Below are positions 26,430-34,981 of a stretch of DNA of 64,000 nucleotides, one piece after another (the first letter of the stretch is position 1; each line of letters opens with the position of its first letter). The position numbers were made by a program, and so were the translations under genes. The notes beneath the pieces were generated by a model, which was not told the origin of the DNA, did no database searches, and worked only from the letters and a program-made list of their open reading frames with translations. This DNA comes from Ornithinibacillus massiliensis (lineage in GTDB: Bacteria; Bacillota; Bacilli; Bacillales; Amphibacillaceae): positions 186,001 through 250,000 of the forward strand of contig NZ_JAGXBY010000002.1 in the NCBI RefSeq assembly GCF_018310345.1, written 5' to 3'.

Positions 26430-26462
26430 AAGAAGCTTGGATTTTCCAAGCTTCTTTATTTG
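26430..26462. terminator. terminator of yqhL
   Basis: Perfect 11-bp stem AAGAAGCTTGG/CCAAGCTTCTT (26430-26440 with 26446-26456) with A/T ends, at the 3' side of yqhL. Confidence 0.8.
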
Positions 26463-26488
26463 TGATTCTATTCCTATTAAGTTAAAAT

Positions 26489-26860
26489 TTATCCTTGTTT
26501 TACTTTACCAGTCCATTTTTTAAATCCACCTTTTAATTGGTAGATATGCTCATAGCCCTTTTTATGAAGAAGCTGTGCGGCTCTTGCTGATCGTGCGCCA
26601 CTTTGACAATATAGGTATACTGGCTTATCTTTACGAATCTCAATCAAACGCTGCTTCATTTGAGTAACTGGAATATTTCTAGAACCTAGAATATGTCCAT
26701 TTTTAAATTCTTGAGGCTCTCTTACATCTATAAGCTGTGCTTTACGATAGCCTTCACGGAATTGATCTTCTGTTAACGTTTTTAAATAAGTACGTTGTCT
26801 AAAGTAACGAAATACTGCTATTACGATAATAATGATTAGTGCTAATAAAAGATACTTCAT
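26489..26860 (-). CDS. yqhL: membrane-anchored rhodanese-like protein YqhL
   Basis: Rhodanese-fold sulfurtransferase of 123 aa with one N-terminal membrane helix (about 2-18). The active-site loop YCQSGARSA carries Cys85, which can hold a persulfide; LIDVREPQEF is the other rhodanese hallmark. One domain only, so sulfur carrier or sensor rather than full thiosulfate:cyanide transferase. ATG 26860 after a GGGGG-type ribosome site on the minus strand. In B. subtilis yqhL precedes lipM and mntR (memory); here lipM is replaced by a ribonucleotide reductase gene. Confidence 0.9.
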   Translation of the reverse strand: MKYLLLALIIIIVIAVFRYFRQRTYLKTLTEDQFREGYRKAQLIDVREPQEFKNGHILGSRNIPVTQMKQRLIEIRKDKPVYLYCQSGARSARAAQLLHKKGYEHIYQLKGGFKKWTGKVKQG

Positions 26861-27095
26861 CTATTAATCCCCCGTCTTTCCATGTGTACTATCTTATTAT
26901 AGGCGGAAACTATGTTTTTTTCAAAGTTTTTCTATGAAGGTTTACATGTTTATTATGTCGAAAAATAGTGAAAATATATCACTATCACAAGCCTATTATT
27001 TTATGCAATATGAAAAAATGTTAGTGTATGGAGATTTACACAAATATTGCTTGCAATAGCTTTGTTTTTCTTAGATTTTTGCTTTTTATTGTTTG

Positions 27096-27170
27096 TTGAC
27101 AAATTTAATACAATATGCTCAATTTACCATATATTGTGTTATGTTAAAATGCAAATACAAGATATTGTAA
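27096..27170 (+). promoter_or_regulatory. nrdJ control region: two NrdR-like boxes and a promoter
   Basis: Two palindromic sites with centres exactly 31 bp apart: core CCATATATTG (27127-27136) and CAAGATATTG (27158-27167), each 9/10 to the NrdR core CwAtATaTwG. NrdR boxes typically come in pairs about 31-32 bp apart. TTTACC (27123) with TAAAAT (27145) spaced 16 bases is a candidate promoter overlapping box 1. A TTGACA at 27096 has no good -10. Confidence 0.7.
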
Positions 27171-27251
27171 TTCTGTTACTAAATATGGTATGGTATTACT
27201 AATTAAATTCTAGATTACTAGAATTTCATTTATGTCAAAAGGAGAGATAGA

Positions 27252-29810
27252 ATGTCTACGGTTGTTGAATCAAGAACGAACATTAATGTGGATTTGCTAA
27301 ATGAGGATATTAAGCAATTTCCACAAGTACACCCAATCACGCCAGATATGAAATTGTTACATAAAGGTGTGTCTAGACTTGTTATGCTAGACCGATATTC
27401 CTTTAAAGATATAGAAAAAAAGACATTAAAAGAAGGGGATTTTGTCGTTTTAACGGTTAAAGCCGATCCCAAATTCCCAGCTAGAGGATTAGGATTTATT
27501 AAATCGATCGATCGCGTAAACAATGAGGCATTGGTACAGGTAGAACCAGATTACACCTCTGTATTAGACGGGGAAGAAGCACAAACAGGGGTAGTAAAGA
27601 GAGGACTAGATAGTATTGATAAGCCTCTAGAAGTGTTCTATGAACAAATTGCTAAGCGTAATGCTACAGGGCTAGCAAGTGTGGAGCCAACGGAAGAGCT
27701 TTGTCAACAATCCTTTGAAAAATTTTACAAGGAACTAGCGAATTTAAACTTTATCCCTGCAGGAAGAGTATTGTACGGTGCTGGTTCAGATACAGAAGTA
27801 ACTTACTTTAACTGTTATGTAATGCCATATGTTCGAGACTCTCGCGAAGGTATACCAGAACACCGTAAACAAGTAATGGAAATCATGAGTAGAGGTGGGG
27901 GTGTCGGAACGAACGGCTCGACATTACGACCACGCAATGCACTAGCAAGAGGGGTTAATGGTAAATCATCTGGATCGGTATCATGGTTGGATGATATTGC
28001 TAAATTGACTCACCTCGTTGAGCAAGGTGGATCACGTAGGGGTGCTCAAATGATAATGCTAGTTGACAATCACCCTGACATTATTGAATTCATTATTTCG
28101 AAGATGCAAAATCCTAGAATTCTCCGATATTTGATTGAGAACACCGAGGATGAACAAATTAAAAAGCTCGCACAGGAAAAGCTTAAATTCACCCCATTAA
28201 CCGAAACAGAAGTAGATCTCTACCAAGGAATTCTTAATTATAAAAGCATTCCAGGACAAGGCGGATTTACGAACCAAGTATTAAAAGAAGCAGAAGAAAA
28301 GCTTCGAACAGGTGGTACGTACTCTGTTCACAATCCAGAATTCTTAACTGGAGCTAATATTTCCGTATGTATTACGAAGGAGTTCATGGAAGCTGTTGAG
28401 AACGATACGTTCTACGAATTAAAATTCCCTGATGTGGAAAATTATACGGAAGAAGAAATGAAAGATTATAATGAAAACTGGCACAATGTTGGGGATGTGC
28501 GTAAATGGGAAGAAATGGGCTATGGTGTTCGTGTATATCGTCGAATTAAAGCTAAAGAGCTATGGAACTTAATTAATATTTGTGCTACGTATTCTGCTGA
28601 ACCGGGGATTTTCTTTATTGATAATGCCAATGACATGACGAATGCCAAAGCATATGGGCAACAAGTAGTTGCAACTAACCCTTGTGGGGAACAACCACTT
28701 GCGCCATTCTCTGTATGTAACTTAGCAGCAGTAAATCTTGGTGAAATGGCTAATAAAGATTCTAAAACAGTAGACTTTAAAAAATTACAAGAAACGGTAA
28801 AAACCGGAGTCCGTATGCAAGACAACGTTATTGACGCGACACCATATTTCCTAGATGAAAATAAAAAACAAGCTCTAGGAGAACGCCGAATTGGTTTAGG
28901 CGTAATGGGATTACACGATTTACTTATCTATTGTGAAACAGAGTATGGTTCAAAAGAAGGTAATGAACTAGTAGATAAGATTTTTGAAACAATTGCTACT
29001 ACTGCATACCGTGAGTCTATTGAGCTTGCTAAAGAAAAGGGAAGCTTCCCGTTCTTAGTAGGAGAAAATGAAGAAGAAACGATGAACCTTCGTGAAGCGT
29101 TTATCAATACTGGCTATATGAAGAAAATGCCAGAAGATATTCGTCAAGATATTCTGAAGTACGGTATTCGAAATTCACATTTATTAACGGTAGCACCAAC
29201 CGGTAGTACTGGTACGATGGTGGGGGTTTCTACTGGGCTTGAACCATACTTCTCCTTCTCTTATTTCAGAAGCGGAAGACTTGGTAAGTTTATTGAAGTA
29301 AAAGCGGACATCGTCCAAGAATATTTAGATGGCAACCCAGAAGCAGATGCTAATAACCTACCTAATTGGTTCGTAACTGCTATGGAATTATCACCAGAGG
29401 CTCATGCTGATACACAATGTGTAATTCAACGCTGGGTAGATAGTTCAATTTCTAAAACAGTGAATGCACCTAAAGGGTATACAGTAAGTCAAGTTGAAAG
29501 TGTATATAGAAGACTTTATCGTGGTGGTGCTAAAGGTGGAACGGTGTATGTAGATGGAAGCCGTGACTCTCAAGTACTAACACTGAAAGCAGAAGAAAAC
29601 AATTTTGAACAAACCGAGTTATTCGAGGAAACTACTGAACCTAAAAAAGTGGTGTTAATGGATACTATCCAAGAGCTTAAATCAACAGATGTTACGATTG
29701 GTTCAGAAGTAGGTGACACATGTCCAGTTTGTCGTGAAGGTAGTGTCGAAGATATTGGTGGTTGTAACACTTGTACAAGCTGTGGGGCGCAATTGAAGTG
29801 TGGTCTATAA
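27252..29810 (+). CDS. nrdJ: adenosylcobalamin-dependent ribonucleotide reductase (class II)
   Basis: Reduces ribonucleotides to deoxyribonucleotides using coenzyme B12, needing no oxygen-made radical. 852 aa. Catalytic core features: FNCYVMPYVRDSREGI, RGGGVGTNGS, the active-site NPCGEQPLAPFSVCNL with cysteine and asparagine/glutamate, and APTGSTGTMVGVSTG. The C-terminal tail has two CxxC pairs (TCPVCREG and CNTCTSCG), the zinc and thiol-delivery module of B12-dependent enzymes. ATG follows AAAGGAGAGAT. It stands alone between yqhL and mntR, with NrdR-like boxes upstream. No cobalamin riboswitch seen in its leader. Confidence 0.93.
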   Translation: MSTVVESRTNINVDLLNEDIKQFPQVHPITPDMKLLHKGVSRLVMLDRYSFKDIEKKTLKEGDFVVLTVKADPKFPARGLGFIKSIDRVNNEALVQVEPDYTSVLDGEEAQTGVVKRGLDSIDKPLEVFYEQIAKRNATGLASVEPTEELCQQSFEKFYKELANLNFIPAGRVLYGAGSDTEVTYFNCYVMPYVRDSREGIPEHRKQVMEIMSRGGGVGTNGSTLRPRNALARGVNGKSSGSVSWLDDIAKLTHLVEQGGSRRGAQMIMLVDNHPDIIEFIISKMQNPRILRYLIENTEDEQIKKLAQEKLKFTPLTETEVDLYQGILNYKSIPGQGGFTNQVLKEAEEKLRTGGTYSVHNPEFLTGANISVCITKEFMEAVENDTFYELKFPDVENYTEEEMKDYNENWHNVGDVRKWEEMGYGVRVYRRIKAKELWNLINICATYSAEPGIFFIDNANDMTNAKAYGQQVVATNPCGEQPLAPFSVCNLAAVNLGEMANKDSKTVDFKKLQETVKTGVRMQDNVIDATPYFLDENKKQALGERRIGLGVMGLHDLLIYCETEYGSKEGNELVDKIFETIATTAYRESIELAKEKGSFPFLVGENEEETMNLREAFINTGYMKKMPEDIRQDILKYGIRNSHLLTVAPTGSTGTMVGVSTGLEPYFSFSYFRSGRLGKFIEVKADIVQEYLDGNPEADANNLPNWFVTAMELSPEAHADTQCVIQRWVDSSISKTVNAPKGYTVSQVESVYRRLYRGGAKGGTVYVDGSRDSQVLTLKAEENNFEQTELFEETTEPKKVVLMDTIQELKSTDVTIGSEVGDTCPVCREGSVEDIGGCNTCTSCGAQLKCGL

Positions 29811-29860
29811 TAGTGATGGCTTTGAATGGTTTTTGATAATTAAGAAATAAGGTTGGTAAG

Positions 29861-29900
29861 AAATAACCTCTTCGGTATGATAGCCGTAAGGGGTTATTTT
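29861..29900 (+). terminator. terminator after nrdJ
   Basis: AAATAACC (29861-29868) pairs with GGTTATTT (29892-29899), with an inner CGG/CCG stem and T-rich end. Confidence 0.75.
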
Positions 29901-30027
29901 ACATTTCTCAACATATAAGGATAATGGTACACGGATTTCCAAACGCTATTATTCTATAATCATAGAATTAATGTTTACATAAACTAATGGGGTAAGATTT
30001 GCTCGTTAAATAGGGGAGCATTTGAAC

Positions 30028-30207
30028 ATGACAAAAATCTTAATAATAGAAGATGATGATAAAATACAACAATTTTTACTAAGTTCTATAAGTGAACTGG
30101 ATCCCAATGTACAAATTCATATTTCTGCTAGTAAAGGATAATATAGCACACCGAATTTAGTTGCTAAAAATCGTGAAGCAAATACACTCAATAAATACTA
30201 TATATAA
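30028..30207 (+). pseudogene. decayed response-regulator fragment
   Basis: A 37-codon frame (30028-30141) reads MTKILIIEDDDKIQQFLL and so on, the start of a receiver domain with the acidic pair Glu-Asp-Asp, then stops in TAA. The same frame continues for another 21 codons to a second stop at 30205-30207 with unrelated charged residues. A complete receiver domain needs about 115 residues including the phospho-acceptor Asp, which is missing. A purine-rich site (AGGGGAG) precedes the ATG. Likely the remnant of a response regulator removed by deletion; an expressed peptide cannot be excluded. Confidence 0.6.
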
Positions 30208-30240
30208 ACTTACGATACTTATATTACGGAGAGATAAGAA

Positions 30241-30426
30241 ATGAGAGCATGGTGGCAAGTAAAAAACTCAAAAACAAAAAGGCATCAAAAGAAGAAGGAA
30301 GGACGCTACACATTTTGGGATGGAATCATGGATGCATTATGGTGGATTCCTGAGTTGCTTTTATTACCATTTCGTTTATTACTTTGGTTATTACGAGCTG
30401 TAAGGAGACTATTCGATTTTACATAA
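30241..30426 (+). CDS. Trp-rich basic small protein of unknown function
   Basis: 61-aa protein, unrecognised. N-terminal third is strongly basic (KNSKTKRHQKKKEGR at about 8-22), the middle carries WDGIMDALWW, and the C-terminal half is a hydrophobic, Leu/Trp/Arg-rich helix (about 36-57), probably membrane-associated. Six tryptophans in 61 residues is unusual. ATG 30241 has ACGGAGAG upstream, supporting translation. It lies between the decayed response regulator and mntR. It could be a membrane peptide or an antimicrobial-like one; there is no evidence for either. Confidence 0.55.
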   Translation: MRAWWQVKNSKTKRHQKKKEGRYTFWDGIMDALWWIPELLLLPFRLLLWLLRAVRRLFDFT

Positions 30427-30518
30427 AAGCTTGTACACCATCCAATTTTCCTGTATCCTCAATATATAGAAACAATGTTGCATAAGATAAAAATTATTCG
30501 TGAAACGAGGAGAATTGG

Positions 30519-30938
30519 ATGCCAACCCCAAGTATGGAAGACTATATTGAAATTATATATAACTTAATTGAAACCAAAGGATATGCTAGAGTTTCTGATA
30601 TTGCTGAAACATTAGAAGTTCATCCTTCCTCCGTTACCAAGATGGTTCAAAAGCTAGATAAAGATGATTATTTACTTTATGAAAAATATAGAGGCTTTGT
30701 TCTCACTGAAAAAGGTAAGAAAGTAGGAGAGCGATTAGTGTTTCGCCATGAACTATTAGAAAATTTCTTAGAGATCATTGGTGTGGATGCTGAAAATATA
30801 TACAATGATGTAGAAGGAATAGAGCATCATTTAAGCTGGAATTCGATTGATCGATTAGGTGACTTAGTACAATATTTTAAAGAAGATCAAAAGCGAATAG
30901 ACGATTTACGAAATGTTCAAAAGAGAAATAATGATTAA
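30519..30938 (+). CDS. mntR: manganese-responsive transcriptional regulator MntR
   Basis: DtxR/MntR-family repressor, 139 aa. N-terminal winged helix (about 8-70) with recognition helix around [12 protein letters not shown]; dimerisation domain thereafter. All six metal ligands of B. subtilis MntR are kept at the same numbers: Asp8, Glu11, His77, Glu99, Glu102 and His103. No SH3-like third domain, as expected for MntR. Represses manganese uptake genes (mntH, mntABCD in B. subtilis) and activates efflux genes. ATG 30519 behind AACGAGGAGAA. Confidence 0.95.
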   Translation: MPTPSMEDYIEIIYNLIETKGYARVSDIAETLEVHPSSVTKMVQKLDKDDYLLYEKYRGFVLTEKGKKVGERLVFRHELLENFLEIIGVDAENIYNDVEGIEHHLSWNSIDRLGDLVQYFKEDQKRIDDLRNVQKRNND

Positions 30939-31011
30939 CAGTGAAGGACAATGTTCTATTTCATACACTTATTGCTTACATATTATATAAAAAGCGATAA
31001 GGAGATATTGT

Positions 31012-31902
31012 ATGAAAATAGACGGTGTCTTCTCCGGTGGTGGTGTGAAAGCCTATGCTTTCATTGGAGCACTTGAAGGTATACAAGAGAAAAAACTGGA
31101 ATTTGAACGGGTAGCTGGAACTTCCGCAGGCGCTATCTTGGCAGCATTTATCGCTTCAGGCTATAAAGTCGGTGAAATTGAATCATTATTAGATGAATTG
31201 AATTTAGAGGAATTTCTAGACCCTCCAGGACTTACCAAGATATTGCCAGGTAGTAAGTGGTTTTTCTTATATTTTCAAATGGGTCTTAATAAAGGCGATA
31301 AATTTGAAAAATGGATATACTATCACCTGGCAAAAAAGGGAATTTTTACTTTCGGAGATATAAAGGAAGGTTATTTAAAGGTAGTCGTTAGTGATTTAAC
31401 TTTAGGCAAATTAATTGTCATACCAGATGATTTAGAACGGGTGTATGGAATTAATCCTAATGATTTTCCTGTAGCAAAAGCTGTTAGGATGAGTGCAGGA
31501 TTCCCGTACTTTTTTATGCCTAAAAAAATGGCCGGAAAGCATAAAGAAAAAAGCTTAATCGTTGATGGTGGACTGTTAAGTAATTTTCCGATTTGGGTAT
31601 TAGAAAGTGAAACGAATAAACGCATGCGACCGATATTAGGTTTGAAGCTTAGTGATTCCCCACAACATATCTCCCCCAAAAAAATTAAAAATGCTCTTGA
31701 TATGCTACATGCTTTATTTTCCACTATGAAACAAGCCCATGACGCAAGATATATTGCCAAATCTCAGAAAGATAGTATTATTTTTATTCCAGTAAAAGAT
31801 GTTCAAACTGTCGATTTTAAGATTGATCAAAATGTGAAAGAAAGATTAGTACAGAGTGGTCGTGAGGAAGCAAGAAAGTTTCTAAAATATTGGCCCGCAT
31901 AG
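31012..31902 (+). CDS. yqhO: patatin-like phospholipase YqhO
   Basis: Cytosolic patatin-family lipid acyl hydrolase, 296 aa. The oxyanion-hole glycines GGGVKA (9-14), nucleophile elbow GTSAG with Ser38, and the DGG dyad aspartate at 185 are all present, so a catalytic Ser-Asp pair is intact. No signal peptide. Substrate unknown; family members cleave membrane phospholipids. ATG 31012 follows AAGGAGATATT. Follows mntR by 73 bases on the same strand, and ends in a shared terminator with yqhP. Confidence 0.9.
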   Translation: MKIDGVFSGGGVKAYAFIGALEGIQEKKLEFERVAGTSAGAILAAFIASGYKVGEIESLLDELNLEEFLDPPGLTKILPGSKWFFLYFQMGLNKGDKFEKWIYYHLAKKGIFTFGDIKEGYLKVVVSDLTLGKLIVIPDDLERVYGINPNDFPVAKAVRMSAGFPYFFMPKKMAGKHKEKSLIVDGGLLSNFPIWVLESETNKRMRPILGLKLSDSPQHISPKKIKNALDMLHALFSTMKQAHDARYIAKSQKDSIIFIPVKDVQTVDFKIDQNVKERLVQSGREEARKFLKYWPA

Positions 31903-31904
31903 TA

Positions 31905-31940
31905 AAAGCAAGCTTCTATTTATTAGAAGCCTGCTTTTTT
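31905..31940. terminator. bidirectional terminator between yqhO and yqhP
   Basis: 14-bp stem with one mismatch (31905-31918 with 31923-31936) and six T residues. The right arm overlaps the yqhP stop. Confidence 0.75.
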
Positions 31941-32291
31941 ACTTTTTGATTTATTTCCATCAATCACCCGTAAATGAGCCGGTCGTTTCTTGGATTTCTT
32001 TTTCAATGAAGACGGTTGTGAATGCTTTACATTTGGTGTCTGTTGATGATGTGTATATTTCGACTTTGATTGTCGTACTGCTTGCTTATATTTCTTAGCG
32101 TCGGATGATTTGTTGCGCCCACCTAGAATGAAATAGTAGAACAATCCAAAAATAGCTAATCCAAAGATTGCAGCAACAAATAATTGAAATAAAAATCCAA
32201 TAGTATTAAGAAACAACTGCATCATTAATCCAATTACTGCTAATCCCACAATTCCGTATATAATATATCTAATCATCGAGTTTTTTCTCAT
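31923..32291 (-). CDS. yqhP: small membrane protein, YqhP-like
   Basis: Hypothetical 122-aa protein. Two hydrophobic segments in the N-terminal half (about 6-27 and 30-51) followed by a strongly basic, Lys/Ser-rich tail. Start set at ATG 32291 behind AAAGGAAG; the frame extends to 32348 but without a ribosome site. Identity as YqhP rests on position between yqhO and yqhR and on the topology. The basic tail could bind nucleic acid or anionic lipid; function unknown. Confidence 0.6.
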   Translation of the reverse strand: MRKNSMIRYIIYGIVGLAVIGLMMQLFLNTIGFLFQLFVAAIFGLAIFGLFYYFILGGRNKSSDAKKYKQAVRQSKSKYTHHQQTPNVKHSQPSSLKKKSKKRPAHLRVIDGNKSKSKKAGF

Positions 32292-32508
32292 ATGAATCTT
32301 CCTTTCATCTATATATGTATATATGATTTGGTTTCCTATTATCGTCATTCTAATAGATAATCGTTCTTCTTATTCTAGTATAATTGTTTCCTTCTTACCA
32401 TAAAATATTCAGGCTTTTAAAATATGATGCTGTATCCATTTTATCATAAACGCATTTCCTGTAATTCATTTTCGCCAATAGGTAATACTAATGTTGGAGG
32501 TGGATACA

Positions 32509-33030
32509 GTGGAAGATAAAAAATTAGAACAAAATAAACAAGAGGATTCTTCAACCATACTAGGCAGATCGTTGCTTACTGGTTTCATTGGTGGGATTCT
32601 CGCAAGTTTATTAGGACTGTTTATGTATTATTTTAATTTTACGGAGGTCTCTGCAAAAGCTTATGTACTTCGACCATGGACCACCGCTCATTGGACAGAT
32701 ACATGGTTAGGGGAATTAGTAACAATAGTTATCATAGCCATTTTATCCATTGTGGTTGCACTAGTTTACTATGGGCTTTTAAGGAAAATCTACTCCTTAT
32801 GGGTTGGTGTGGCATACGGTATTATGCTATGGCTAATTGTGTTTTTTGTTTTACAGCCTATATTTACTAACGTCCCAAGTGTACAAGAGATGGAAGTAAA
32901 GTCGATTATCTCCACTATTTGTTTGTATATCTTATATGGAACCTTTATCGGTTATTCCATTTCGTTTGATTACTATGATTCTGTGTTAAGTCATAAAGAA
33001 AATGATGAACAAAAGTCATCATCAAGCTAA
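32509..33030 (+). CDS. yqhR: YqhR family membrane protein
   Basis: Polytopic membrane protein of 173 aa with four helices (about 22-47, 70-93, 100-122 and 130-158), function unknown. Contains RSLLTGFIGGILASLLGL and the polar WTDTWLGEL loop. Start set at GTG 32509 because GGAGGTGG lies six to seven bases upstream; the frame opens 18 bases earlier at an ATG lying before that site. Recognised as YqhR from topology and order between yqhP and yqhT. A C-terminal Ser-rich tail follows the last helix. Confidence 0.75.
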   Translation: MEDKKLEQNKQEDSSTILGRSLLTGFIGGILASLLGLFMYYFNFTEVSAKAYVLRPWTTAHWTDTWLGELVTIVIIAILSIVVALVYYGLLRKIYSLWVGVAYGIMLWLIVFFVLQPIFTNVPSVQEMEVKSIISTICLYILYGTFIGYSISFDYYDSVLSHKENDEQKSSSS

Positions 33031-33164
33031 GGAGCTCTTTTTACGTAGCAAAATCAATATTCAAACTTGTCTATTTATGGTAAACTGTTAAAGTCGAGGA
33101 AACTAAATAGAGATGTGGTTTTGTTCATTATAAGCTGGTGAGCAAAAAGGAAAGGGATGAAGAG

Positions 33165-34226
33165 ATGGAAAAAATAAATAAGATCAGACAATCACTTCAA
33201 GAATTGAATCTTGATGCATTAATGATTACAAGTCCTATTAACCGTCGATATGTAACAGGATTTACTGGTACTGCTGGTATTGCGATTGTTAGTGCAGAAG
33301 AAGCTATCTTTATTACTGATTTCCGTTATACAGAACAAGCTGCAGAACAAGCAAAGGGCTTTACTATTATCGAGCATAAGACGTTAATTGAAGAAGAAGT
33401 AAATGCACAATTAACACGACTACATGTGAAAAGATTAGGTTTTGAAAAAAATCATATTACATATGCTACATATGATCGCTATAATGAGCTATTGGACGCT
33501 GAATTAGTCCCAACTAGTGAAATTGTAGAGAAAATTCGTTTAATTAAAACACCAGAAGAGCTGACTATTCTAAAGAAGGCAGCAGAAATTGCAGATGCTG
33601 CTTTTGAACATATTCAAGGTTACATTAAACCAGGTGTAAAAGAAATTGATGTTTCCAATGAGCTTGAATTTTTTATGCGTAGACAAGGCGCTACACAATC
33701 AAGCTTTGATACGATTGTTGCATCAGGCTTCCGTTCCGCTATGCCACATGGAGTTGCTTCTACTAAAGAAATCCAAGCAGGTGAGCTAGTAACATTAGAC
33801 TACGGGGCTCTTTATGATGGATATGTTTCAGATATCACGCGAACAGTCGCAGTTGGTGAGATTAGTGCTGAATTACGAAAAATTTACGACACAGTACTTG
33901 AAGCACAACTTCGTGGAGTGAATGGAATTAAGCCAGGTATGACTGGAATTGAAGCAGATGCTTTAACAAGAGATTATATTAAAGAACAAGGTTACGGCGA
34001 CTATTTCGGCCACTCTACTGGACATGGAATTGGGTTAGAAGTGCACGAAGGTCCTGGACTTTCTTTCCGTAGTGGATTAAAATTAGAACCCGGTATGGTT
34101 GTTACCGTTGAACCAGGTATTTATATTCCAAATGTTGGCGGATGTCGTATAGAAGATGATATTGTCATTACAGAAACTGGTAATGAACGTTTAACAACAT
34201 CAACGAAAGAACTTATTCAGCTATAA
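33165..34226 (+). CDS. yqhT: Xaa-Pro peptidase YqhT (M24B family)
   Basis: Cytosolic proline-specific metallopeptidase, 353 aa. N-terminal creatinase-like domain (1-130) and C-terminal pita-bread domain with five metal ligands: Asp pair in LDYGALYDGYVSDITR, His in GHSTGHGIG, Glu in VTVEPGIY and Glu in CRIEDDIVI. Start is ATG 33165 behind GGAAAGGGATG; the frame opens at a GTG 27 bases earlier. Lies 27 bases upstream of efp, so probably cotranscribed: a peptidase of Pro bonds beside the factor that relieves ribosome stalling at polyproline. Confidence 0.93.
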   Translation: MEKINKIRQSLQELNLDALMITSPINRRYVTGFTGTAGIAIVSAEEAIFITDFRYTEQAAEQAKGFTIIEHKTLIEEEVNAQLTRLHVKRLGFEKNHITYATYDRYNELLDAELVPTSEIVEKIRLIKTPEELTILKKAAEIADAAFEHIQGYIKPGVKEIDVSNELEFFMRRQGATQSSFDTIVASGFRSAMPHGVASTKEIQAGELVTLDYGALYDGYVSDITRTVAVGEISAELRKIYDTVLEAQLRGVNGIKPGMTGIEADALTRDYIKEQGYGDYFGHSTGHGIGLEVHEGPGLSFRSGLKLEPGMVVTVEPGIYIPNVGGCRIEDDIVITETGNERLTTSTKELIQL

Positions 34227-34253
34227 GCTGTGTTTCAATGAGGAGGAAATAGA

Positions 34254-34811
34254 ATGATTTCAGTAAACGATTTTAAGACAGGATTAACAATTGAATTAGA
34301 TAATGATGTATGGCAAGTTGTTGATTTCCAACATGTTAAGCCAGGTAAAGGTGCAGCTTTTGTAAGATCAAAGCTTCGTAACCTTCGTAATGGTAACATT
34401 CAAGAAAAAACATTCCGTGCTGGAGAAAAAGTAGGTAAAGCACATGTTGAACATAAAAAGATGCAATATCTATATGCATCTGGAGATTCACATGCATTTA
34501 TGGATACAGCTACGTATGAACAAATCGAGCTTAGCTCTGACCAAATTGAGTATGAATTAAAATTTATTAAGGAAAATATGGAAGTATCGATTATTTCTTA
34601 TCAAGGTCAAATGTTAGGTATCGACTTACCAAACAATGTTGAACTTGAAGTAATTGAGACAGAACCAGGTATTAAAGGTGATACAGCAAGCGGTGGTTCA
34701 AAACCGGCTACAGTAGAAACTGGATTAGTCGTGCAAGTTCCATTCTTTATTAACGTAGGCGATAAGCTAATTATCAATACCTCTGATGGTAAATACGTTT
34801 CTAGAGCATAA
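34254..34811 (+). CDS. efp: translation elongation factor P
   Basis: EF-P binds stalled ribosomes between the P and E sites and promotes peptide bond formation at polyproline. 185 aa, three beta-barrel domains. The domain I loop [10 protein letters not shown] presents Lys32, the residue that carries a modification in B. subtilis (5-aminopentanol). The C-terminal signature ending [18 protein letters not shown] is typical. ATG 34254 behind GAGGAGGAA. Follows yqhT by 27 bases and ends in a terminator. Confidence 0.97.
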   Translation: MISVNDFKTGLTIELDNDVWQVVDFQHVKPGKGAAFVRSKLRNLRNGNIQEKTFRAGEKVGKAHVEHKKMQYLYASGDSHAFMDTATYEQIELSSDQIEYELKFIKENMEVSIISYQGQMLGIDLPNNVELEVIETEPGIKGDTASGGSKPATVETGLVVQVPFFINVGDKLIINTSDGKYVSRA

Positions 34812-34835
34812 TATCTCCTAAATAATAAGTTGAAG

Positions 34836-34867
34836 AATGATCATCAGTTAAGATGGTCATTTTTTTA
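34836..34867 (+). terminator. terminator after efp
   Basis: AATGATCATC (34836-34845) with GATGGTCATT (34852-34861), then a T run. Confidence 0.85.
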
Positions 34868-34981
34868 TGCGATGAACGAGAATATGTTTAATGATATTTT
34901 ATATTTTTGGAAATATTATGATAAAATATAGGGAGTATAGAGGATAAACTAATCCATGCAAATGTGAAAGGAAGGCAAATA

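Noticed and set aside
26861..27251. Possible cobalamin riboswitch before nrdJ
   Set aside because: No B12-box (GCCACTG-like) sequence in the leader; NrdR-like boxes explain the conserved-looking part.
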